From Ettlia oleoabundans (taxonomy: Eukaryota; Chlorophyta; Chlorophyceae; Chlamydomonadales): a DNA stretch of 10,890 nt. The DNA is taken from assembly GCA_019693395.1 (NCBI GenBank), contig JAAMXP010001095.1, forward strand, positions 1 through 10,890. The letters are read 5' to 3'. This document shows, piece after piece, positions 1 to 8,600 of the stretch. Both the position numbers and the translations under genes were made by a program. Position 1 is the stretch's first letter. Each line of letters starts with the position of its first letter. A model generated the notes under the pieces. The model was not told the origin of the DNA and searched no databases. It was given only the letters and a program-made list of their open reading frames with translations.

Positions 1-130
1 GGCGCGCGCTGCTACCTGCAAAGAAGAAAGTGGCACCCCAGCCAACAGCTTGCAGCGTGGGGTGCCATATCATATCGCCCACCCGCATGCACGAATGTTC
101 CTCACAGTCACGCTGATACGCGCTGTGCAG

Positions 131-853
131 ATGGTGATAGCGCTGGCACGCAGCCGCCTTCACAAGCTGCGGGTACTGCGGGGCATGCGGTCGGCCAAGC
201 TACGGGAGCGCCCACCTGAGCAGCTTTTCCACCACATCGATCGCATCCCGCCTGAAGCACTGAGCGTAGTGCGGCAGTGAGTGGCTGAGTGGCGGCTGAC
301 CTTGTAGCAAGTCAGCTGTCTGCAATGGATTGCCTTGCTGCTTTGTTCGTGCTAAAAAGGGTATTGGGCCAGTTCTGGTTGGACATTGAACCCGTGTTTT
401 CACCAGGTATCATCTGCAAGTGCAGTGATGGGGGTGTGGCTCGTTGCAGTGTTGCGCCGCAGCATGACCCATCCTGCAACACCAGGCAGTCGACAAGGAC
501 CCTCGTCTGCCGGGGCCTGCTGCAGATATTACGCCAGCAAGTGCCAGTATGCGCACCTGCTCATGCCCATGCTGCTGCCCGGTCGCACGATGCTGTTACG
601 CCGACTGAAGTGCGCGAGAGAAAGCAAGCGCAACCGCAGGACAGCAACAATGGACAAGCAGCGGCGGCAGCAGCTTCGGCGGGGCTACAGCTATGATGCT
701 GTGTGGATTGAGTCTGAGCAGCTGTTAGACGAGGGCATCCTGCTGAGCAGACATCAGGCCAGCGACCACTACACTGCGCGCCTCATGCAGATGATGGGTG
801 AGCTGGCAGGGAGAACCACAAGCAGGAATTGGCAGGAGTCGCAGGGTGAATAG
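131..853 (+). CDS. Unidentified protein, C-terminal part (two exons; 5' end outside window)
   Basis: Two exons join in phase. Exon 131-276 follows a TGTGCAG acceptor and ends in CA before a GTGAGT donor. Exon 526-853 follows a CTGCTGCAG acceptor and completes the Gln codon. The first exon is Arg/Leu-rich and ends IPPEALSVVRQ. The second begins YYASKCQYAHLLMPMLLPG, continues through a strongly basic stretch (RRLKCARESKRNRR), then an acidic part around SYDAVWIESEQLLDEG, and stops at TAG 851-853. An alternative donor, G|GTGAGC at 798, could splice the last 18 codons away. The first-exon frame stays open back to base 2, so coding may start further left. No membrane segment or catalytic motif is visible and I do not recognise the family. 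The phase match and the absence of a long antisense frame over the second exon support a real gene. It converges on the next gene. Confidence 0.5.
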
Positions 854-1196
854 GATGGAGGATGTGGCAGGCAGCGGTTGGGAGCTAGCCAGGAGTGAAG
901 GCGCAGTTGGCACCCGGCTGTGCGCAATACAGTGTAGCGTGACTGACACACACACCACCCCTCGCTTTGTTGCGCTGCTCGACAGACCTTATTAGCAATT
1001 TGCTCACTATTAACTAACAATCAGGTAAAATTCATAGTGCCTATGCACAGCACAGCCTTTCATTTTTATTACTAGGGTACTCTTAGGCCTAAAGGGCAGA
1101 GAGTGCGTCTCTGTGTCCAAGCATGTCTACTGCCAAGGAGTACCCAAACCTATCACCACAAAGGCAAGGAAACAGCAACAGGGTGACAGAGCGGCA
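854..1196. other. Convergent intergenic gap with AT-rich patch
   Basis: No convincing coding sequence is seen. The two flanking genes end towards each other here. About 985-1090 is clearly richer in A+T than its surroundings, as expected of 3' flanks and transcript ends. I found no TGTAA in either orientation, so the poly(A) signals of both neighbours are unassigned. Confidence 0.5.
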
Positions 1197-3545
1197 TCAG
1201 CCACCATCACCGGCAGCTTGCCCGCTGCTATGCCGCCACCACCATTGCGCTCGTCGCTGCTTCCGTCGTGCCTGCCGCGTGTTTGTTTGCTCAACAGCCT
1301 GATCCTGAGCGCCATCTGGCCCACCAGCTGCCCACATGTCGCCAGCGCTGCTGCCCAGCACCATTGCCAACGGGTTCTCAGCGCTGCCTGGCCCAGACCC
1401 AACGCTCCCGCTGCTGTCGCCTCCTCTGTCTGAGCTTGCCGCTGCTGACAGTGGCTGCTGCATTGCTGACTGCTGCTGCCACGGCCGTTCTGTTATCACA
1501 ATACCACTGCTGCCGTTGCGTGCTGAGCTGTTTGAGCCTGCCACCCAAGCTGTGGGTTCTGCCTCATACTCTGCTGAGTGGCTGGGTGGCACCTGCGGCC
1601 ACGCTGCCTCCATCTTGCCGCTGCTGGCGGCAGCTGCAGCACCACCCCCTTGCTGTATATCTGCCAGCATGCCGTTGTGATCCCCCATGACCTGGTACAG
1701 CAGCCGCTCATCAGCCAGCTCAGCAGCTGCACACACGTAACAGCCAAGTAAGCAACAGAAACAGGCTTAAATGCTGTCCACAGCAGATGTCATGTGGGCA
1801 GTGGCAGGCACAGGAAGGCGGCCGGGCTGTCACGGGATGCATTGCAGCCCAGGCACTGCCCATGCAAGTGGCAAGTGGCTACTCACATCAACCGGGACAG
1901 GCAGTCCTAGTGCAACACTGCAAACAACTGCAGCACAGCAGCTGGCTCCTCCACTCCAAAAAGCGACAGCGCCAGGCCTGACACACTTGTCATCAACGCA
2001 TATTACCCCAGCAGCTACCCACACCTGCAGCAGGCGACCCCACCCTTCCCACCCCCACCCAACCCCCACCAAGCCGTGGGGCGGCCCTTACCTCTGTCCA
2101 CCTTCTGCCCACGTTTGGCCTGCGCCAGTTCTTGCTGGAACTGCGCGATACGGGCCAGCCGATTTGCCTCAGTTGCTATGCGCGGCCGGCTGCCATCTTC
2201 TAGCAGCTCAGCAGGTGGGCGCTCTAGGCGTAGCAGGGGGTGGTTGGGGTCCTGCATAGCACCGCCAGGGACGGAGCGACAGAGGTACATGAGCAGTCGT
2301 CGGCAGGCAGGGAATTGTTGGGATCCTGTGGGGCAGTACCGCTGGCAGTACGTACTGCTGGTAGAGGCCGATGGAACCAGCGGGCAGAGGTAGGCAGGGC
2401 TCATGGACCTGTCAGAAGATGCGCCCTAAAGCAGGCCAAATTTGTCCAAACCCCGAAGGTTGAAACTTGTTGTCCACATTCAGTTTCCATAGTGACAAGC
2501 GGCAGCCACGTGCTGCAATAGAGCATCCAACCGCCAGGCGGCACTGACCCAAAGCTGTGGACTGACATCCCAGGCTGCTGCCATCCACTCATCCAATAGC
2601 CACCAACTGGCCCACTCACCCGCTGCCGGATGATGGCTGTTATCTCGCCCCCCAGCGCGCTCCTCAGGCTGACCAGGCGGCGAGAGCAATCCACGCACTG
2701 CTTGTAGCTGCCCACCAGGTATCCCAGGCGGAACACCTCGCCAGCTGCCAGAAGCCGCACCAGAACCAGCCCCGTACGTGTCACAAAACCCAGCCCCCTG
2801 CACGTGAGAAGAAAGGGTCATACTGCGGCAGAACCAGTATGCGCTCGCATGGCCAATGGACGCGGGGCCCTTGCTGTGGCTTTGCACCATTGCATGCCTC
2901 ATCCCAGCACACTGGGGCTATTGAACCGACAGGCTGCATCCTGCTGCCTCCCTGCCTGCCTGCGGTAATCCTTCTGCGTGCCCACTGCCTTTTGAGCCTC
3001 AGGAAGCCACGGCTGCCTGCTGCCTGTCAGCTCACTTTGGGTTGGGCAGGGCCTTGCCCAGTGCCCAGTAGCTGGCGCCAGCGGGCAGGAAGGAGTAGGT
3101 GAAGGGGCGCAGGTCTCTAGCACAGGCCTGCAGCGCCTTCTTGTCCTCATCCTCGTAGGTGTGATTGTACACCTTGCGTGTGTCACGGTATTGCTGCGGT
3201 TGGGCAGGAGGCGGGCAGCCAGGAGCGATGGACGTAGGGAGGCAATTGGGCAGACCAACCAACCCATCAATCGTATGCGCAGGCATACATCAATGCAGAG
3301 AAATCAGCCACAAATGGAAGTGGAGAACGTTGCAGTGGCCAGCAGTACAAAGCACCAATTAGGATGATGAAAACCAAGAGTCTTGGTCTCAACCCGCCCC
3401 GCCCCGCCTTGCTGGGTTGACGGGGGTCACGGTGCGGCATCTCCCCACCTGCACCGCCCTGCCTCACCCGCAGCACGTCATTCAAAAAAAGGACCTCTTT
3501 GCTACCGCCACGAACACCTTTCCATGCCTCCCACAATGTCGGCAT
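1197..3545 (-). CDS. Putative OCIA-domain-like membrane protein with low-complexity C-terminal tail
   Basis: Five exons on the minus strand join in phase: 3545-3468, 3193-3036, 2797-2620, 2341-2092 and 1726-1197, about 397 codons. Donors are GTGAGG, GTGAGC, GTGAGT and GTAAGG; acceptors end in CAG. ATG at 3545 opens the first exon (MPTLWEAWKGVRGG). Residues about 45-70 hold LQACARDLRPFTYSFLP and a hydrophobic stretch. Residues about 85-120 hold a second hydrophobic stretch leading into GYLVGSYKQC and then SALGGE. This order (Cys/acidic start, two hydrophobic segments, G-Y-x-x-G-x-x-x-x-x-C, then LG) resembles the OCIA domain of mitochondrial/endosomal membrane proteins; that call is inference from memory. 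A charged segment follows (residues about 160-220, RIAQFQQELAQAKRG), then a Gly/Ser/Ala/Gln tail of about 170 residues that looks disordered. The start of exon 4 is the least certain junction. Confidence 0.5.
2037..2067 (-). other. Putative intronic G-quadruplex (C-runs on + strand)
   Basis: The minus strand, which is the sense strand of the surrounding gene, carries six runs of three to five G separated by one or two bases. The tract lies inside intron 4 (2091-1727), roughly 25-55 nt downstream of the GTAAGG donor. This fits the canonical four-G-run rule with very short loops, so both DNA and intron RNA could fold. Function is not shown by the sequence. Confidence 0.55.
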
Positions 3546-3939
3546 TGTGTCAGCTCGGCTGAATGTGTGACCAGACAGCAGGAGTCAGCAGGCAAACCCG
3601 CACGGTCGGCAGCAGCGCCAAGCGCCAAGCGGCGCACGTTGGCAATCTCGGCACCAGCGAGCTGCAGTCGGGTCGAACTTTGGACCTATGTCTAGCCCTT
3701 GGAGTGTCAGTTTGCCGTGGTGAAGCTCTTAAGATCGCTTTGCGGGACTAGACGACTGGTTGGGTTGCCGGCAAGACACTCTAGCGCTGCCTACGAAGTC
3801 GCATATGCTTACGCACTTTCTCAAGGCAGCCTCGTGAACCAGCGCGAACGCAGGCAGGCGAGGTACGGCTCGCGGTACGCTTGAACAGTTGACTTCGCCA
3901 CAGCATTCCTCGGACGCACTAGAAATTTGAACCGCAGCA
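3546..3939. promoter_or_regulatory. Divergent intergenic (shared promoter) region
   Basis: A 394-bp gap separates the ATG codons of two divergent genes (minus at 3545, plus at 3940), so it must contain the promoters and 5' UTRs of both. Frames here are short and show no domain. No clear TATA box, paired operator or E2F consensus was found. The ATG at 3940 is preceded by AACCGCAGCA, an acceptable plant-like start context. Confidence 0.5.
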
Positions 3940-5469
3940 ATGTCGGCTCTCGCCAGGTTGAAGGCAAGGCGGTCAGGTACCGATTTCGGTTGCTCTGCAA
4001 CCTTGCCCAAGCCTTGCCTCGCTCCACCTATGAACCTCTCTCAGACTAGAGTCTCTTTGTCATGTGCAGGCGCTAGCCCGCACGTCACTGTCACACGCGC
4101 TGCCTTGCCGGCGACGGCAACCGCCGCCGCGGCCCACAGGCAGCACGATGCGTACCTCCGTGCCTTTGACGGTCCAGATGCATGCCACGAGGATCTCCTG
4201 GATGAGCAAAACAATCCTGATGCATATAAATTGGGTCCCCGCAGGCAGCCAGCCAGTGACGCATCATACCTGCCTGCAGCAGCGAGCAGCGGCACGCAGT
4301 TGCCACATCGCACCAGGCAATCATCTAGCCACGCTGCTGCAAGCCATGAGCCTCCAGTCGACAGGATAGTCGCTGCAGTGTCGCACGAATATTTGCAGCC
4401 AGCACAACTAACTCGTATACCCCTGTCCGGGGACCGCAATCTGCTCTGCGCCAGCGTCAACTGGGCGGGGAAGGAAGCAGTGTTTGGCTCCGCCGACCAT
4501 GCCTGCTACACCGTAGACTTATGGCGGCAGAAGAAGGCACGGACACTGTTCTCAAAGACAGCAGGACATCGGGAGTGGGTTGCAGCATGCAGCTTCTTGC
4601 CGGATGGCCGGATTGCCTCTGGCGGTCTGGATGCCAGGATCTGCATCTGGTCGGCATCTGGGCTGGCTTGCCAGGAAGTCTCAGGACATGCAGGGCCGGT
4701 TTCCCAGCTTGAGCCAGTGCCTGCTGCAAGCAGCGGAGCCACTTTTGTGAGTGCTTCATACGACAAGCGTCTCATCAGCTGGAGCGGTGCAGCCAGTGGC
4801 ATCGGGAAAGTGCGGCAGCAGCAGGTTTTAGGGGGCCATCGTGCCCCGGTCTTGGAGCTGCGAGTGACTGGTGGCCTGGCAGCATCTGGGGATCGTGATG
4901 GGGTGGTGCTGCATTGGGATCTGGCAGCAGGAACTGCACCAGGCCGCCCCCTGCAAGCTCATAACGGCCACTGCACTGCGTTGGAGTGGTGGCCCGGCGG
5001 CAACTGCAGTGGCAGCCAGCAGCCTTTGCTATTCAGTGGCGGACAAGATGGCTGCATCAGGCTCTGGGATTGTCGAACGGGTCAGCAGCTAGCAGCGCAT
5101 GCTGTTCCTGAGGGCAGGGGCGCTGTAGGCAGCATTGAGGTGGGGCCTGCAGGCGCTGCCCACCTAGCAATCAGCGTAGGTGCCAACCGCACGGTACAGG
5201 CACTGGATGCCAGGTGCAATCTGAAGCAAATTTGGAGCTGTGACCTGCCGGACTTCCCATACGCAATGACATGCAACAGTAGTGCAGTCTTTGTTGGCTG
5301 TGGTGACGGCACCGTGGTAGCCCTGGACTGCAAGAGCGGGGGAAGACGTGTTGAACTTGCCGTCAGCACTTCGGCCGTCCGCACCCTGCACGCCAGCACT
5401 GAAATGTTGGTGGCAGGCTGTGATGACGGCAGTGTTGTAATGTATGCATTGCTTGGATCACATCTGTAA
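3940..5469 (+). CDS. WD40-repeat beta-propeller protein
   Basis: An uninterrupted 509-codon frame runs from ATG 3940 to TAA 5467-5469. Residues 1-150 are Ala/Ser/Arg-rich and low in acidic residues at the very start, possibly an organelle-targeting or disordered region. From about residue 155 to the end there are seven or eight WD-type blades. Typical GH...(D)xx(I/L)xxW spacing is visible: GH at 209 with ICIW at 234-237, GH at 249 with LISW at 278-281, GH at 299 with VLHW at 323-326, and a blade with DGCIRLWD at 370-377. The last blades are degenerate (DGTVVALD, DDGSVVMY). WD40 propellers act as protein-interaction scaffolds and have no catalytic activity; the specific partner is not readable here and I do not assign an orthologue. 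A possible 93-bp in-frame intron (3977-4069) would remove residues 14-44. Every other sizeable gene here is intron-rich, so this mostly unbroken frame stands out. Confidence 0.88.
   Translation: MSALARLKARRSGTDFGCSATLPKPCLAPPMNLSQTRVSLSCAGASPHVTVTRAALPATATAAAAHRQHDAYLRAFDGPDACHEDLLDEQNNPDAYKLGPRRQPASDASYLPAAASSGTQLPHRTRQSSSHAAASHEPPVDRIVAAVSHEYLQPAQLTRIPLSGDRNLLCASVNWAGKEAVFGSADHACYTVDLWRQKKARTLFSKTAGHREWVAACSFLPDGRIASGGLDARICIWSASGLACQEVSGHAGPVSQLEPVPAASSGATFVSASYDKRLISWSGAASGIGKVRQQQVLGGHRAPVLELRVTGGLAASGDRDGVVLHWDLAAGTAPGRPLQAHNGHCTALEWWPGGNCSGSQQPLLFSGGQDGCIRLWDCRTGQQLAAHAVPEGRGAVGSIEVGPAGAAHLAISVGANRTVQALDARCNLKQIWSCDLPDFPYAMTCNSSAVFVGCGDGTVVALDCKSGGRRVELAVSTSAVRTLHASTEMLVAGCDDGSVVMYALLGSHL
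3977..4069 (+). other. Possible in-frame cryptic or retained intron in the WD40 gene
   Basis: A CAG|GTACCG donor at 3977 and a GTCTCTTTGTCATGTGCAG acceptor ending at 4069 bound exactly 93 bp. The segment has no in-frame stop and its length is a multiple of three, so the reading frame is the same whether it is spliced or not. The pyrimidine-rich 3' end looks intron-like. It covers residues 14-44, inside the low-complexity N-terminus. Confidence 0.35.
5465..5469 (+). terminator. TGTAA poly(A) signal overlapping the WD40 stop codon
   Basis: The last Leu codon CTG and the stop TAA together spell TGTAA, the motif used as poly(A) signal in many green algae. If it is used, the WD40 3' UTR would be only about 10-20 nt. 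That would fit the short gap before the next same-strand gene. Confidence 0.3.
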
Positions 5470-5643
5470 GAGGCGCCATGTGAGCGCCTTGCCATTGCAG
5501 CGCCGCTGCAGCGGGCCATGCACTTTCCTCGTGCTTCATCATCTCTAGCCCCTTCCACCCAGTCCACAAACGTGCTCAGGCTGTTATGGGCCACACGGTT
5601 GTTATTTCGTGAGCTGCGTAGAGTTTCTTGTGGCGAGGCAGCG
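5470..5643 (+). promoter_or_regulatory. Short gap: RBR promoter and 5' UTR region
   Basis: Only 174 bp separate the WD40 stop from the chosen pocket-protein ATG. The frame of the pocket protein is open upstream to an ATG at 5518, but the extra 42 codons look like untranslated leader and carry no RB N-domain features. The promoter probably extends into the WD40 gene. No TATA box or E2F site was seen. Confidence 0.35.
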
Positions 5644-8600
5644 ATGGCCTCCTCTTTGAAACCAGCCCCGGCCCTAGCAGTCTGGGACGACTTTGGCAGC
5701 TGCTTGCAGGATCAGGGCCATGATGGCTCGCTGGGCCCCAGTTACCAAGCTGCGGGGCAGATCTCGACACGGCCGGGCAGCCAGGCGGGCCAGCAGTGGC
5801 TGACAGCGCTGGCACGCCATTGTGAAAGTGCAGAAGGAGCCAAGAGCAAGGCAGAACTGACGGAACTCCTGCAATGCGGCAGCCGCGCCCGCAGCAAGGT
5901 TGTGCTGTGCAGCAACCGCGCCCGCCTGCTGGTCTCCAAGCTTTACAGGCAAGTGCAGGCTTCATTTCAGTTGCAGCCTCTGGTCTTTGCACCGTCTGTT
6001 TATGAGCACAAGTCGGGCTGGGTATAGGACACGATGGAGCAGTAATCGCCGTCTTGAATTGATTGCGCCCGTTGCTGCCTCATATGGGCCGAAGCACCCA
6101 CCAACCTTGCGGCAACCTGCCACCCCCGCAATGCCCGCCACACAGCTGGACGCACCACGTCGAAGATCCCCCCGGCACAGACAACCCGCAGCGTGCACGG
6201 CAATGCCAATACTTGTACGAGCGGGTGCTGCATGGCATGCTGCGGCTGGCATTGGCAGACGCTGCGGCTGACGCGGCAGCAGATGGTGGGGGCAAGAATG
6301 GTGGCAGTGGTGGGAAAGCGCCCTTGGCTGCTCAGCAGCACAAGGTTGTGGAGCGTGTGCTGGAGGACGAGGATCTGCAGCTGGGACTCATCCATGCCTG
6401 CATTGAGGTGGGCAGCGGGTGCTTTACTTCAACTCGCTCTGGCAAAGCAGGCCATGTTCAGCGTCATGCTGGCTCATTTCGTCACTGCTCAAGCAGTTGG
6501 GGCGGAGTCAGAGTACACAGCCAACTGTGTTCTTAGCGACCCAACTGCAACCACAACCATGCTTGATCTCAGCAATTCTTGCTGCCTGCCTGCGTGGTTG
6601 ATTGCCGCTGCAGGTTGTCAACTATGCTTATCTGCGCAGCGAGGAGGAGGCTTACCCCTGGGGTGCGCTGCAGCTGGGCCGCATGCATTACGCGATCGAG
6701 CTGTGGCAGGTGAGTGAGCTAAGCTTTGGGTTTTGCCAGGTTGGCTTACCTACCTGTAATGATATAGCTGTGCAGCACTGGACAAGATGGAGGCGCAGGG
6801 TGTAGTTGATTGACGGCCAGGACTTTACCCGTTGAGCATTGAATGCGGACCGTGTAGGGCTGTGACTGGGTCGTGGAGCACATGGCTGAGCCGCCAGAGG
6901 GCGCCAAAGGCTCTGTGCCTGGTGAGCGGGCAGAGCCAGGATGCTGCCATACTGCGCCCCACCGAGTTGAGCAGTTGTGATCCAGTTCAGCGGTTGTGGC
7001 AACTTTGACTCTTTCAGGTTGCAGCAATATGTTGCATTTCTGGACACTGTTAGTCATTGTAAAACTGTCTGGATGTGCGCTGCAGGCATTCCAGAGGAGG
7101 TGGCTGGGTACCTGGCTGCTATTCAGGTGGGTCTGTGGTAGAAGGAGGGCTTAGAGTGCCGCTGCGGTCAGCTGCTATCCTCCGCATTATCACCCCGCCA
7201 TGCCGGTTGAGCAGTCGTCATGAGCTGTCGCATCGCTTAGGCTTTGCCGCTGCTTGGCCATCCTCACTTCTTCAATTTGCCTGAAGGTGCGGGTGGAGGA
7301 GGAGCTTGCCTTCATTGATGGCTCATCCATCTACAAGCGCATCATGTCAGGAGGCACCACCAATGCTGACATCAACAAAATTACCACAGAGTCAGACAAA
7401 GGTGGGCCTTTCGCACATGTGCAACTCCCATATGTGAAATACATTGGCATGTCATGAAGCTCACAAGACGTAAGCAACCGAGCCTTGGCAGTTCCCGCAC
7501 CTCCAACACTATGCTGCAGATGGCAACGCCCAGGGCAGCCCTGGGAAGGGGCGCCGCTCTGGAACAGTGCGTCGCGGCAAGTACACAGGCCGTAGCGAGG
7601 CCGATGCGGCGCTGCTGGCACGTTTCCTGTACAACTTGGCGCACACCACCATGCTGCGCACATACAGCGTCTGCCAGGTGGGCCCCCTGCTGCAGCAACC
7701 AACATCACTGCTGTGAAGTGATGCTGGTTTCCAAAACAGCTTGCTAAAATATACCACTGGATGTGCATCTACAGAGCACTGTAATGCTTTGTCAAAACAG
7801 CTGGGCTGGGCTTTGTGCGGCATCGGATCAAGCGAAACATGCATGCCATGTCACCCAACTTGCTTCTGCCTGGTGCTGGCCTTCTGATGGTGCAGGAGGT
7901 GCTGGCGGAGTTCCCAGGGCTGCAGAAGGTCTGCCCAGGTGTGTAAGACCAGCTGGGGTGGCGCCTGAGAGAGGCGGCATGCACAGCCTGTGGAAGCTTC
8001 TACGGCAACAGCGCATTGCAATGGTCTCACAAGCATGTGCCTGCCATGCATCTGCTGCCAACCATCTGCCTGTTCAACTCCTGCAGCCAGCCTTTTATCT
8101 CCACAATTTGCATTCTCCGCTGCAACCTGCCGTATGCCGCTTTAACAGAGCTGCCCCAGCGTGTGTGTGTGGTGATGGACGTGCTGCTGTGCGACCACCT
8201 GGAGCTGCTGTTTGGGCAGCACCTGTCCGTCTGCCTGGCCTGCGCAATCTACTACACGGTGCGCATGCGAGCTGGCGGCAGCTGGTACCTGCCCGGGCTT
8301 GCTGCTGGCTGGGGACACTGGGTTTGCTGCTTGGACTCGCTGGAATGACCCGCGGCCACTGCCTTACTGGTTTGTTGGTGCTGCGGCCCTTGATGCTCGC
8401 CAACCTCAACAGGGGCCGGTGTCAATGCTGCAGGTGCGGCTGCATGGCGAGGCGCTGCCCTTCAGAAAGATTACGGGCTTGATGGCAGAGGTGAGCTGCA
8501 GGGGCTGCTGGGGCACTGACGGCCCGGAAGGTGCCGGCTGGGACGTCCTTGTGTCAGCAGACAATCTCAGAGACCGTCCGCTGAAATTGTATACCTGCAC

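Noticed and set aside
200..403. Minus-strand frame ending in a helical-looking peptide (AIDVVEKLLRWALP)
   Set aside because: It looked protein-like, and a further minus frame lies at about 75-170, but the phases do not join (a stop appears), whereas the plus-strand exons 131-276 and 526-853 join perfectly.
1113..1690. Plus-strand open frames opposite the last exon of the minus gene
   Set aside because: They mirror Gly/Ser/Ala-rich codons as Pro/Ala/Cys/Leu-rich peptides and lack splice partners or domains, while the minus exon joins in phase with four others.
3036..3193. LETM1-like reading of the minus gene's second exon (ACARDLRPFTYSF)
   Set aside because: The resemblance to the LETM1 pre-membrane segment is short, and the following exons lack the LETM1 membrane and ribosome-binding parts; an OCIA-like order fits better.
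3739..3746. TTTGCGGG as an E2F site in the divergent promoter
   Set aside because: It does not meet the TTT(C/G)(C/G)CGC consensus and lies in front of the WD40 and minus genes, not RBR.
4041..4460. Long minus-strand frame inside the WD40 gene
   Set aside because: It is a shadow of the plus-strand codon pattern; the plus frame carries clear WD40 blades.
5518..5643. Upstream in-frame ATG that would extend the pocket protein by 42 residues
   Set aside because: The extra residues are Ser/Arg/Leu-rich without RB features, and the ATG at 5644 comes right before the first family-like sequence. It is kept as an alternative only.
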